Part shown: in pieces, positions 8,548 through 16,815 of the stretch
How the letters are laid out: the number at the start of each line of letters is the position of its first letter
Position numbering within the stretch: position 1 is the first letter of the stretch
NCBI GenBank assembly: GCA_013361525.1
Contig: JABFXY010000114.1
Coordinates: 38,984-102,983 of the forward strand
Direction: 5' to 3'
Source: Polyangiaceae bacterium
GTDB lineage: Bacteria; Myxococcota_A; Polyangia; Polyangiales; Polyangiaceae
DNA length: 64,000 nt
Program-made: the position numbers and the translations under genes
The notes under the pieces: model-generated
Told to the model about the DNA's origin: nothing
The model's database searches: none
The model's input: only the letters and a program-made list of their open reading frames with translations

Positions 8548-8903
8548 GCAAGCCTCAGATCGGCGTCGCCGGCTTGCTCGACGGTGCAAGCAAACACGGC
8601 GTTGGTCCCGGGAACGAGGCGCGCCGCGGCATCCGGCGTGACGCTCGCCGTCGCGTGGTTCGGGCCGTCCTCGAGCTTCACCGTCGAGCCCTCGACGGAC
8701 GTGACACGGGCGATGACGCGGATGTGGTCGCCTTTTTCGCTGGCCGCGACGATGTGCAGGCCGGGCGCGAGCGGCTCCTGTTTCGAGGGCTCGTTGAGGC
8801 CTTTCATCAAGCCCACGCCGCCGAAGACGATCGCCGCGAGCACGTAGCCCACGTAATCGCTCTTCGGTCCCTTCGCTCCGAACCCGGGATCGCGCTTCGC
8901 CAT
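8541..8903 (-). CDS. Small membrane-anchored hypothetical protein
   Basis: 120 residues. A short charged N-terminus (MAKRDPGFGAKGPKSD) precedes one membrane segment (YVGYVLAAIVFGGVGLM). The remainder is a beta-rich soluble domain (HIRVIARVTSVEGSTVKLED) that could be OB-fold-like. No known motif. It lies directly upstream of and overlaps the Cys-rich lipoprotein gene, so the two form a likely operon. Function unknown. Confidence 0.7.
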   Translation of the reverse strand: MAKRDPGFGAKGPKSDYVGYVLAAIVFGGVGLMKGLNEPSKQEPLAPGLHIVAASEKGDHIRVIARVTSVEGSTVKLEDGPNHATASVTPDAAARLVPGTNAVFACTVEQAGDADLRLAC

Positions 8904-8980
8904 CGACCGAGAAATAGCACGGCGGCCGAGCCGTCTGTCGACTTGGCTCGGCCGCCACCCTCAACCCGAACGTCCGCTCG

Positions 8981-10462
8981 TCATGCCGGAGCGGCAGGCG
9001 CCGGAGCGGCCGCTGCTGGTTGTTGCGGCTGCGGCTGTGACGATTGCGGAGGCGGCGTTTGCTGATCGGCCGGCGGTTGTGCCCGCTCGGCGCTGTTCTG
9101 TGCGTGCGTCGGGATGTGCATGCCCCGGCGCTCGAGCTTGCGATAGAGCGTGCGGCGATCGAGGCCGAGCACCTGGGCGGCGCGCGACTTGTTGCCGTTG
9201 AGCATCTTCAGTACGCGCTCGATGTAGCGGTTCTCGAGCTCGTCGATCGTGAGAAGCTCGCTCGAGTCTTCCGCGGAGACGACGACCTTGCCGGAGCGAT
9301 CGTTGCGCAGCTTCTCCGGGAGGTCCTCGACGGTGATTTGGTCGAAGCGGGCGAGGGCAACCGCACGTTCCATGCAGTTCTCCAGCTCGCGGACGTTGCC
9401 CGGCCAGTCGTACGCCATGAGGCGCTCGGCGGCCTGGGGCGACAGCGACAAGGAGCGATCCGCCGCGAGGCGAGCGAGCAGGTGATGGGCGATGCCGAGG
9501 ACGTCGGAGCCGCGGTCGCGCAGCGCCGGCAAGTCCACGCGGACCACGTTGATGCGGTAGTAGAGGTCTTCGCGGAAGCGCTTCTCCCGCACCTCGGCCT
9601 CGAGGTCGCGGTTCGTCGCCGTGAGGATGCGCGCGTTGTACGGCACCTCCATGTTCGAGCCGAGCGGGCGCACCCGCTTTTCCTGGAGGGCGCGCAGGAG
9701 CTTGGCTTGGACATCGATCGGCATCTCGCCGATCTCGTCGAGCAAGAGTGTCCCGCCGTTCGCCTGCACGAACAGGCCTTCTCGTGCGTTCTTCGCGTCG
9801 GTGAACGCGCCGCGCGCGTGACCGAACAGCTCGCTCTCGATGAGGGTCGCGGGCACTGCGGCGCAGTTGAGCGCGACGAACGGCCCCTTGTTGCGGAGGC
9901 TTCGCTCGTGGATGGCGCGGGCGACGAGCTCTTTGCCGGTGCCCGTCTCACCGAAGATGAGGACGCTCGCCTCGGTCGGTGCCACGCGAGCGATGAGCTC
10001 TTGCACCTTCTTCATGGCGGGGCTCGACCCGAGGACCTCACCCGCGGGGCGAACGTTCCCCGCCTCGGCGCGCAGCCTCCGGACCTCTTTCTGGAGGAAC
10101 CCGGCTTGCCCGGCGCGTGCGACGCAGGGCGCGAGGAGCTTGTCGTCGATGGGTTTGGCGATGAAGTCGTAGGCTCCCGCGCGCAGCGCGCCGACTGCAG
10201 CTTCCATGCTGCTGTCGCCGGTCACCACGATGACCGGCATGCCCGGGGAGAGCTCGTTGACGCGGCGGCACAGTTCGAGCCCGTCCATCGCGGCCATTTT
10301 GATGTCGGTGAGGACGAGATCCACGTCCGCCTCTTGGAGCGTGCGGATCGCCTCCTCGGCGCTGGTTGCTGTCGTTGCGGTATGACCAAGACGGCGGAGC
10401 GCCATCTCGAGCAGCTCGCAGGCGGGATCGTCGTCGTCGACAACCAAAACCTTGTAACCCAT
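8981..10462 (-). CDS. Sigma-54-dependent response regulator (NtrC family)
   Basis: 493 residues: receiver domain 1-120 with acidic pocket D9-D11, phosphoacceptor D53 and conserved K103; AAA+ domain about 143-380 with Walker A GETGTGKE (171-178), Walker B GGTLLLDEIGEM and arginine-finger region; and a Fis-type helix-turn-helix (NKSRAAQVLGLDRRTLYRKL) near 430-450. The sigma-54-contacting loop reads GAFTDA rather than GAFTGA. A Pro/Gln/Ala-rich tail of about 45 residues follows the HTH. It would activate sigma-54 promoters when phosphorylated; no partner kinase gene is adjacent. The start at 10462 has a strong AGGAGG site. A 608-nt non-coding gap lies upstream. Confidence 0.93.
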   Translation of the reverse strand: MGYKVLVVDDDDPACELLEMALRRLGHTATTATSAEEAIRTLQEADVDLVLTDIKMAAMDGLELCRRVNELSPGMPVIVVTGDSSMEAAVGALRAGAYDFIAKPIDDKLLAPCVARAGQAGFLQKEVRRLRAEAGNVRPAGEVLGSSPAMKKVQELIARVAPTEASVLIFGETGTGKELVARAIHERSLRNKGPFVALNCAAVPATLIESELFGHARGAFTDAKNAREGLFVQANGGTLLLDEIGEMPIDVQAKLLRALQEKRVRPLGSNMEVPYNARILTATNRDLEAEVREKRFREDLYYRINVVRVDLPALRDRGSDVLGIAHHLLARLAADRSLSLSPQAAERLMAYDWPGNVRELENCMERAVALARFDQITVEDLPEKLRNDRSGKVVVSAEDSSELLTIDELENRYIERVLKMLNGNKSRAAQVLGLDRRTLYRKLERRGMHIPTHAQNSAERAQPPADQQTPPPQSSQPQPQQPAAAAPAPAAPA

Positions 10463-10702
10463 GAGACCTCCTCGAGGCGTCTCGGCACGCCGCGGCTCTC
10501 GTGCCTTGGCAGCTCTTGGGCCAGTCGGGTTTTATCGACGCAGGAGGCCGTCGGACGTGGGGCATCGCGCCACGAGAATTCGAGCTCTCAGCCCGCGGGC
10601 GCGGCAATTCCCCAAAGGTGTCCGAGCGAAAGACGCTATTCGCTGCGCGCTGCGATCGGCGCCACAGCCGATGCAACTTGCTACACAGATGCCCCAGCAC
10701 CG

Positions 10703-10718
10703 CAATGACCAGTCATTG
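10703..10718. promoter_or_regulatory. Palindromic possible operator
   Basis: CAATGAC and GTCATTG are perfect 7-nt inverted arms around a 2-nt centre. The site lies about 240 nt upstream of the NtrC-type start codon in an otherwise non-coding gap. It has the form of a dimeric regulator site, but no regulator is known for it. Confidence 0.35.
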
Positions 10719-10892
10719 GGAGTTTGGTGCTGCGCGGACCAGCAACCTAGCACGCTATTATTGGCTAGCTAGCTATTTTATTTCGCGCGAGCACGACGGC
10801 TCGGGTCCCGCCTGGGGGTGTGCTTCGCTGCGCTTCGCACTGGGCACCCAAGCCTGTGCGCGCCCATTTGCAGGTTGCGGGGTCGATCCGAC

Positions 10893-10936
10893 GCCGGCCG
10901 ATGGCCGGCTCTTGGACGGTCTTGGTGCTCCAAGAC
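10893..10936. other. Pair of adjacent hairpins
   Basis: GCCGGCC/GGCCGGC (10893-10909, 3-nt loop) and GTCTTGG/CCAAGAC (10919-10936, 4-nt loop) lie 9 nt apart. They could end transcription of the DedA-like gene, whose stop is 135 nt away, or be part of a structured RNA. There is no T tract on either side. Confidence 0.35.
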
Positions 10937-11070
10937 GCGCGCGGCCGGGCCGGTCGGCTGCCCAAGAGTTGCTCACACACGCGCGCGCGACACTTGCCGA
11001 TTGTCGGCTCGCGAGAGGTCGCGACTTCGGCGCGCGCGTAGTCACTAGTTCGAAGTCGACTGTCGCTGGT

Positions 11071-11685
11071 TCAGAAACTCCAACCTAGGCGGATTAGGTA
11101 GAAGTACGCGACGATCTTGGGAATCCTCAGTACACACAGGATCGCAAATAGTGGATATGGCAAACGGTTCAATCCGGAGAGGTAGCAGAGGAACGAGTAG
11201 GGGACGGGGAGCAGGCTGCCCAGCACCATCGCCCAGGTTCCCCAGCGCTCGACGACGGCTGCCATGGTCGTTTTGACCTTCGCGGCCCGGCGCAGGATGA
11301 ACTTCAACCGCGAGGCCTTCATCGCGATGTAGTAGGCGACGTGACCGCCGGCGATGGAGCCGACGGAGATCGCCGCGAGCGTGAGGAGGGGTGACGCGCC
11401 GCCGGTCACGGAGGCGAGCATGTAGAACTGGGGCGGAATCGGGAAATGCAGGCCGTCGGCGATGAACGTCCCGACGCCCATGCCGAGGTAGCCCATCGAA
11501 TCGACGAACGCGGTGCCGAGCCGCTGGAGGTCGTCGCGGTAGTAGTGCCCGGCCGTGCCGATGATCACGAACAACAGCGCAAGGCCGGCGACCATCTTCG
11601 CGAGAAACCCGATGCCGCGGAGTGGCGGGCGGCCGTGCGCGATCGGTTCGTCGACGTCGACGGGATCGCTTCTGCATTCGGCCAT
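11071..11685 (-). CDS. DedA/VTT-family membrane protein
   Basis: 204 residues from ATG 11685; the longer open frame upstream translates to Arg-rich sequence and is not used. Hydrophobic segments occur near residues 25-45, 90-115, 155-175 and 180-200. The core GTFIADGLHFPIPPQFYMLA and LGSLLPVPYSFLCYLSGLNR match the re-entrant loop pattern of the SNARE-associated/VTT family, whose members are linked to lipid carrier recycling and membrane integrity. An acidic segment precedes the first membrane helix. It follows two exported-protein genes on the same strand, 79 nt from the nearer. Specific function unknown. Confidence 0.75.
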   Translation of the reverse strand: MAECRSDPVDVDEPIAHGRPPLRGIGFLAKMVAGLALLFVIIGTAGHYYRDDLQRLGTAFVDSMGYLGMGVGTFIADGLHFPIPPQFYMLASVTGGASPLLTLAAISVGSIAGGHVAYYIAMKASRLKFILRRAAKVKTTMAAVVERWGTWAMVLGSLLPVPYSFLCYLSGLNRLPYPLFAILCVLRIPKIVAYFYLIRLGWSF

Positions 11686-11764
11686 CGTTCGAACCAATGC
11701 ACATATCCGACCAAGCTGCGAATCGCGCTCAGGCCGATGCCGAAATGATCGGACGCGCGAAACT

Positions 11765-12379
11765 TCAGTCGCGTGAAGGCCGAATGCGCACTTCGAGGAA
11801 CGCGCGGCCCCCGACGAAGGGCGCCGCGCCGTCTCCGCTTTCGCCGTCGTTGCCCAGCGCAGCTGCGACGTCGGCGGTCGGCTCGGCGCCGAGCGCGAAG
11901 GCAAAGCCTTGGTCGCGGAACACGTCGACCGTCACGCGCCCGGCGAGGCCGAAGGTGTACGCCCCGAACTGCCGCTCCGTCGTGACGCGATCGATGCCGA
12001 TGTAGCCGACGCGCGGGCGGACGCCGATTCGCACGATGCCGATCGGCCAGGCGAGGTCGATGCCGAGCGCAGCGTGCATGCAGAAGAGGCCGCCTTCGAC
12101 GACGCCGGCGAACGCGCTGACGCCGAGCGCGTAGGAGCCCGAAGCCGTGTCTATGCCCGCGCCGACGTCCAGCTCGCCGCCGACGACCATCGAGTCGAAG
12201 AGTGCACGTGTCGTGGCGCCCGCCGACGCGCGAACCATCAACATCGGCTTCGTGGGGGAGGGCGCATCGAGGTCGGGATCCACCGTGACGACGTCGCTGG
12301 ACGGTTCTTCGGCGAGCGCCGAGGTGGTGGCGAGGAGCGCCGCGACGGTCAGCGCGATGCGAAGGCCGATCAGTCGCAA
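11765..12379 (-). CDS. Exported beta-rich protein, probable outer-membrane barrel
   Basis: 204 residues. The proposed start is TTG 12379 because AGGAGG lies 7 nt upstream; it sits inside the 3' end of the preceding gene (10-nt overlap), implying coupled translation. A classical signal peptide (LRLIGLRIALTVAALLATTSALAEE) is followed by alternating hydrophobic/glycine strands with aromatic ends (for example FGAYTFGLAGRVTVDVF, FALGAEPTADVAAAL), typical of an 8-strand type outer-membrane barrel. No enzymatic motif is seen. Function unknown. Confidence 0.65.
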   Translation of the reverse strand: MRLIGLRIALTVAALLATTSALAEEPSSDVVTVDPDLDAPSPTKPMLMVRASAGATTRALFDSMVVGGELDVGAGIDTASGSYALGVSAFAGVVEGGLFCMHAALGIDLAWPIGIVRIGVRPRVGYIGIDRVTTERQFGAYTFGLAGRVTVDVFRDQGFAFALGAEPTADVAAALGNDGESGDGAAPFVGGRAFLEVRIRPSRD

Positions 12380-12744
12380 AGCCAATCCTCCTGGTACAGC
12401 TGGTAGAGGGGTGGTCCCTGTGGGTCGGCCTCCGCCTCGATGCGTGCAGCCAGCCGTTCGCAGACCTCGGCGGCCGCGATCTCGGCGCACTCCATCGAGC
12501 GCAGACAATCGCTTTCCCCCTCGGCGATGAGGGTGCCGTCGAGCTCGCGGGTGCAGCCGCCTTCTTGGATGCACGTCCACCGCGGGAGCTGCAGCTCGGG
12601 ACAGCAGTCCATCAAATGTTGCGCCGCTTGCTCACAGGCGAGCTCGCCGCGGTCGAGGTCGAACCCGAGCGACCCCGAGGCGATCGCGAGCACGAACGAC
12701 AATGGAATGAACCCGAGCCGCGTCCGGCGGGCGTCGTTACGCAT
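12370..12744 (-). CDS. Exported Cys-rich hypothetical protein
   Basis: 124 residues. The N-terminus (MRNDARRTRLGFIPLSFVLA) is basic then hydrophobic, a likely signal peptide or anchor. The mature part has about ten cysteines in pairs (CEQAA, DCCPE, CIQEGGC, DCLRSMEC, VCERL), suggesting a disulfide-knotted domain. No family recognised. It is the first gene of a three-gene minus-strand group and overlaps the next gene by 10 nt. Confidence 0.65.
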   Translation of the reverse strand: MRNDARRTRLGFIPLSFVLAIASGSLGFDLDRGELACEQAAQHLMDCCPELQLPRWTCIQEGGCTRELDGTLIAEGESDCLRSMECAEIAAAEVCERLAARIEAEADPQGPPLYQLYQEDWLCD

Positions 12745-12878
12745 GGTCTGACGGTGCGTGTGCCGAGGCTCGCGGCGCCATCCATCGATCGTCGGGCCCA
12801 CCCCCCGCTTTTTCTTCCCGACCCATGTCACAGGCGAAAAAGCGACCTCGTCTTCCGGCAAACCCAGGAGGTCGTCCC

Positions 12879-14096
12879 ATGAATCAGCTCTCGCTCGTCC
12901 CCGCCGCCGCGCGGGTGGTCGTTCTCGGTGCCGGATACGCAGGTGTGATCGCCGCCCTCAGGCTCGCCGGTAAAGCCGGAAGCTCGGCGCGGGTCACGCT
13001 GGTCAACGATCGGCCTGATTTCGTGGAGCGAATTCGCCTGCATCAGGTCGCCACAGGACAAGCGGCAACGCCTCGAAGTCTCGCGCGGATGGTGCGCGGA
13101 ACCGGCATCGAGCTCGTGATTGGGCGTGCGGAGTCGGTATTTGCGCCGGCGAGGCGCGTGTTCGTTCGAGGGCCGGAGGGAGAGCGCGAGCTCCGTTACG
13201 ACTACCTCGTCTACGCGCTCGGCAGCGGCACGCCGCGGTCTCGTATCGAGGGCGCGGCCGAACATGCGCACACCGTTTCGACACGAGAAGCGGCGGAGGC
13301 GCTCGCGACGGAGCTCGCGAAGCTCGGTGCCGGAGGGCGCGTCGCCGTGCTCGGAGGCGGGCTCACGGGGATCGAGCTCGCGACCGAGCTCGCGGAGGCG
13401 CGGCCGGATCTCGCCGTCTCGCTCGTCAGCGCGAGCCGCGTCGCGCCGGGACTCTCCGCCGAAGGGCAGGAATACGTCGAGCGCACGCTCACCGAGCTCG
13501 GCGTCGAGATCGTCGCGCGCGCGGCGGTCGCCGAGATCACCGAGCGGGGTGTGCTCCTCGAGGGCGGAGACCACCGCGACGCGGATATCGTCGTCGATTG
13601 CACCGGGATGGGCGCGTCCGATCGCGCATCGAATTGGGGCCTCGCGTGCACGCCGAGCGGTCGGTTGAGCATCGACGAGACGCTCCGCTCCGTCTCCGAC
13701 GAGCGGATCTTCGGTGCCGGTGACGGCGCGGCGATCGCCTCCGACGAAGCGGCATTTCTGCGGATGGCGTGCGCGACCGCGATGCCGCTCGGCGCGCACG
13801 TCGCCGACAACGCGCTGCGAGCGATCCGCGGTGAGCCGCTGGCGCCGTTCGGTTTCGGCTTCTTCGGCCAATGCATCAGCCTCGGCCGCAAGCGCGGCGT
13901 CGTTCAATACGTCGATGCGACCGACAGGCCGTCCGAGCGAATCACGACCGGTTGGCTCGGCGCGCGCTTCAAAGAGGGCGTCTGCAAATTCACGACGCTG
14001 GCCCTCGCGATCGAGCGAGTCTTGCCCGGAACGTACACGTGGCCCAAAAAGGGAGAGCCGATCGACTGGAAGGTGTCGGCCCGTTTGCCCGCGTGA
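12879..14096 (+). CDS. FAD-dependent NAD(P)H oxidoreductase (NDH-2-like)
   Basis: 405 residues. An FAD-binding Rossmann motif GAGYAG lies at the N-terminus (VVVLGAGYAGVIAALRL), a second dinucleotide motif GGGLTGIE at about 158, and the FAD-closing motif IFGAGDGAAIA near 285. This is the two-domain flavoprotein layout of type II NADH dehydrogenases and related reductases; the quinone site cannot be judged by eye. The ATG at 12879 has AGGAGGTCGTCCC before it and is preferred to the ATG at 12825. The next gene, 5 nt on, is an ECF41-type sigma factor; such sigma factors are commonly encoded beside oxidoreductase, epimerase or carboxymuconolactone decarboxylase genes, so this is the likely regulatory target. 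Confidence 0.85.
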   Translation: MNQLSLVPAAARVVVLGAGYAGVIAALRLAGKAGSSARVTLVNDRPDFVERIRLHQVATGQAATPRSLARMVRGTGIELVIGRAESVFAPARRVFVRGPEGERELRYDYLVYALGSGTPRSRIEGAAEHAHTVSTREAAEALATELAKLGAGGRVAVLGGGLTGIELATELAEARPDLAVSLVSASRVAPGLSAEGQEYVERTLTELGVEIVARAAVAEITERGVLLEGGDHRDADIVVDCTGMGASDRASNWGLACTPSGRLSIDETLRSVSDERIFGAGDGAAIASDEAAFLRMACATAMPLGAHVADNALRAIRGEPLAPFGFGFFGQCISLGRKRGVVQYVDATDRPSERITTGWLGARFKEGVCKFTTLALAIERVLPGTYTWPKKGEPIDWKVSARLPA

Positions 14097-14101
14097 CCAC
14101 C

Positions 14102-15010
14102 ATGCCCTTCGATTGGACCTCTCGATTCGAGCAAGAGCGGCCGTACCTCTTCGCCGTCGCGTACCGCATGCTCGGCAGCGCGAGCGAGGCCGACGACATC
14201 CTTCAAGAGGCATGGCTTCGCGTTCGAACGAGCGAGGAGGTGCCGCGAAACGCCCGCGCATTCCTCACGACGGTCGTCGTTCGGTTGTGCCTCGACGCCG
14301 CGAAATCAGCGCGCGCTCGGCGCGAGACGTACGTCGGCCCTTGGCTTCCGGAGCCGCTCCTCGACGCGCCGAGCAGCGACGACGCGCACGCCGGTGCACC
14401 AGCGGAGGAGCGCGTCGGCATCCAGGAGTCGGTGTCGATGGCGCTGCTCGTCGTGCTCGAGACGCTCTCGCCGCTGGAGCGGGCGGCGTTCCTCCTGCGC
14501 GAGGTCTTCGACTACGAGTTCGAGGAGATCTCGTTGTGCCTGGGCCGCTCCGAGGCGGCTTGCAGGCAGCTCTTTCATCGCGCGAAAGAGCACGTGCTCG
14601 CGAAGCGAAGCCGATTCAAGCCGTCGGCCGCGGACGCCGATCGGCTCGTTCACGGCTTCATGCTGGCGGTCGCGACAGGCGACTTGTCCAGCGTCGAGTC
14701 GCTCCTCGCCGACGACTGTGTCGTCACCAGCGACAGCGGTGGGCGCGTCAGCGCCGCGCGCAAGCCGGTCATCGGAAAGGACCACGTCGCGAAGTTCTTC
14801 GTGGGCCTCGCAAAAAAGGCGCCGCCCGACCTGTCGCTCACCTTCGAGCACGTCAACGGTCAGCCCGCGTTCGTTCTTCGCGCGTTCGGCCGCCTCAACA
14901 ACGTCGCGGTGTTCGAGGTCGTGGACGGCGCGATCAAGCGGATTCGCATCGTGTTGAACCCGGAAAAGCTCGCCCGCTTCGAGCGGGCGTTGGTCGCGCG
15001 AGCGCCGTAG
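14102..15010 (+). CDS. ECF sigma factor, ECF41/SigJ type with C-terminal SnoaL-like domain
   Basis: 302 residues. Region 2 is FAVAYRMLGSASEADDILQE, the ECF41 form of the -10 recognition helix; region 4 lies at about 110-165 (LSPLERAAFLLREVFDYEF). A C-terminal extension of some 115 residues from about 185 resembles the SnoaL/NTF2-like domain that in ECF41 factors modulates activity in place of an anti-sigma factor. The ECF41 linker signature DGGG appears here as SDSGG. ATG 14102 is chosen; a GTG at 14093 overlapping the oxidoreductase stop is an alternative. Placement directly after the oxidoreductase fits the known ECF41 neighbourhood. No anti-sigma gene is present. Confidence 0.85.
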   Translation: MPFDWTSRFEQERPYLFAVAYRMLGSASEADDILQEAWLRVRTSEEVPRNARAFLTTVVVRLCLDAAKSARARRETYVGPWLPEPLLDAPSSDDAHAGAPAEERVGIQESVSMALLVVLETLSPLERAAFLLREVFDYEFEEISLCLGRSEAACRQLFHRAKEHVLAKRSRFKPSAADADRLVHGFMLAVATGDLSSVESLLADDCVVTSDSGGRVSAARKPVIGKDHVAKFFVGLAKKAPPDLSLTFEHVNGQPAFVLRAFGRLNNVAVFEVVDGAIKRIRIVLNPEKLARFERALVARAP

Positions 15011-15066
15011 CTTGCGGGCAGGATGGGCTTGCGAGGCGGGTAGGGCGCGCGCTAGGAGGTCGATCG

Positions 15067-15726
15067 ATGCCTGCGTCGCGTGCGTGCTTCGTGTCCGCTT
15101 CGCTCCTGTTCGTGCTCGGCATCGTGGGCTGCGGGGACAAGCCCGCGGAGCCCGAACGTGCCGCGCCGCCGTCGACGGCCCATACGACGAGCGCGGCTCC
15201 CGCGACCGCGGGCTGGAGCGGCGAGACCGAAGCCCCGCCGCCTGGTGACGACGCAACGCTCGCGTGGGACGCACCCGGCGGCTGGAACGTCACCGAGACG
15301 AGCAAAACCGGACCGCGACGAATGGGGTACTCCGTCCCCCGTGTCGGCGACGACAAAGAAGACGCGGAGCTACTCGTTCTCTACTTCGGAAAAGGGAAGA
15401 ACGGCGAGCGCGACGCTCAATGGGACTCGTGGTTCGGGCAGTTCGACGGTGACGCGAAGAAGGACGCGAAGCGCGAGACATTCCCCGTCGGCGACAACAC
15501 GGTCGAGACCTTCGAGTTCATCGGCAACTACAAGCTCAACATGGGACGGCAAGTCCCCGGGATGAAGCGGTCGCCCGTGCAGATGGTCAAAAAAGACTTT
15601 CGTATGATCGGGGCGGTCGTGAAGACGAAGGCGCGCGGCAATTGGTTCTTTCGACTGGTTGGACCGGACAAGACCGTCCTCGCTGCGAAGGATGGATTCG
15701 TCGAGATGCTGAAGAGCGTCCGCTGA
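15067..15726 (+). CDS. Lipoprotein of unknown function
   Basis: 219 residues with AGGAGG at a good distance before the ATG. The signal peptide (MPASRACFVSASLLFVLGIVGC) ends in the lipobox IVGC. A Pro/Ala/Thr-rich spacer to about residue 60 precedes a soluble domain with motifs such as LAWDAPGGWNVTE and ELLVLYFGKGKNGE; the pattern W-(x)n-R-(x)n-Y is shared with small exported proteins of myxobacteria and planctomycetes. No catalytic residues stand out. It follows the sigma factor by 56 nt and may be transcribed with it. Confidence 0.75.
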   Translation: MPASRACFVSASLLFVLGIVGCGDKPAEPERAAPPSTAHTTSAAPATAGWSGETEAPPPGDDATLAWDAPGGWNVTETSKTGPRRMGYSVPRVGDDKEDAELLVLYFGKGKNGERDAQWDSWFGQFDGDAKKDAKRETFPVGDNTVETFEFIGNYKLNMGRQVPGMKRSPVQMVKKDFRMIGAVVKTKARGNWFFRLVGPDKTVLAAKDGFVEMLKSVR

Positions 15727-15916
15727 TGTGGTAGGACCGGCGAGGTGGCTTTTGCCGACGAGGCATCGCCGCCCAGGGAGGGGTCACTCACTCAGCGCAA
15801 TGGCCGTATCCGCTTCACGAAGCCATGCTGCGACGAACGGCGCTGGGACAGCGCGCCGCACCTCGCCGCCCGTCTTCCCGAAGCCGATCACGATCGCGCC
15901 GGCGGTCATCCCGTCG

Positions 15917-16813
15917 ATGAGTGAAGTCTCGCGAGCGCTCGCATCCCTTGCGAAGACCGCATCGCGACGCGTTCATCCGAACGATCTGGATGCGCGCGAC
16001 GAGGGGTTCATCGCGGACATGCTGCCGCTGATGAACGTGCTCTACGACCACTACTTCCGATGCGAGACGGAGCTCGCCGCCGACATCCCGGAAGGGCCCG
16101 TCCTCATCGTCGCGAACCACAACGGCATGACCGGCACGCCCGACATGTTCTGTCACATGACGGCGTTCTGGCGGCGGTACGGGACGGGGCGGCTCGGCTA
16201 CGGGTTGATGCACGACGCGCCTTTTTCGTTTCCCGGCGGCGGCGCGTGGCTCAATGCCGCGGGGGCGATCGCCGCGAATCCGCGCAACGCCGAGCGCGCG
16301 TTGGATCGCAACGCGGCAGTCCTGGTTTTTCCGGGCGGCGACGTGGACGCGTGCAAGCCGTTTCGAGATCGTTACAAGGTCAGCTTCGGCGCGCGGCGCG
16401 GGTTTCTGCGCGTGGCGATTCGACGGCGCGTGCCCATCGTCCCTGTCGTCAGCGCCGGCGGCCACGAGTCGCTGTACATCGCCGCGCGCGGCGATCGGAT
16501 CGCCCAGGCCCTCAAGTTGCCGCGCATCTTCCGGTCGAACGTTTTCCCGCTCGGCGTCGCGATGCCGTGGGGAATCGTCGCGGGTGTCCCGCTTCCGCAT
16601 CTGCCGCCGCCGGTCAAAATCCACACCAAGATCCTCGCCCCGATCTTGCTCGATGCTCCCGTATCGGCCTCAAACGATGCGCGCGCGCTCGATTCGTCGT
16701 ATGAACACGTCGTGGGTCTCATGCAGCAAGCGATGAACGACCTCCGCTCCGAGCGGCGTCATGGTCTGTTCCCGCGATCGAAAGCGGCCTCTGGATCGAA
16801 GGCAGGGGGCTGA
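15917..16813 (+). CDS. PlsC-type acyltransferase (lysophospholipid acyltransferase-like)
   Basis: 298 residues from ATG 15917. The frame is open from 15728, so an ATG near 15800 would add about 39 residues of low-complexity sequence. The core has VLIVANHNGMTGTPD (acyltransferase motif I, His followed by Asp, with a longer spacing than the classical HxxxxD), a GAWLNAAGAI block, and VLVFPGGDVDACKPF corresponding to motif III (FPEG-like). These are the marks of glycerolipid acyltransferases that transfer acyl chains from acyl-CoA or acyl-ACP. The lipid substrate is not predictable. The TonB-like gene begins 3 nt after its stop. Confidence 0.75.
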   Translation: MSEVSRALASLAKTASRRVHPNDLDARDEGFIADMLPLMNVLYDHYFRCETELAADIPEGPVLIVANHNGMTGTPDMFCHMTAFWRRYGTGRLGYGLMHDAPFSFPGGGAWLNAAGAIAANPRNAERALDRNAAVLVFPGGDVDACKPFRDRYKVSFGARRGFLRVAIRRRVPIVPVVSAGGHESLYIAARGDRIAQALKLPRIFRSNVFPLGVAMPWGIVAGVPLPHLPPPVKIHTKILAPILLDAPVSASNDARALDSSYEHVVGLMQQAMNDLRSERRHGLFPRSKAASGSKAGG

Positions 16814-16815
16814 TC

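Larger units (their letters stand above)
10463..11070. other. 608-nt gap without a credible gene
   Basis: Open frames exist on both strands but their translations are Arg/Gly/Ser-rich and resemble no protein. The gap holds a 16-bp palindrome at 10703-10718, an AT-rich patch at about 10749-10790 containing GCTAGCTAGCTA, and two neighbouring hairpins at 10893-10909 and 10919-10936. It lies upstream of the NtrC-type gene and downstream of the DedA-like gene, both on the minus strand, so it should contain the regulator's promoter and possibly a small RNA. Confidence 0.6.

Noticed and set aside
10501..11088. A 195-residue plus-strand open frame in the long gap
   Set aside because: Composition is Arg/Ala/Ser-rich without hydrophobic core, and the frame runs across hairpins and the end of the DedA-like gene.
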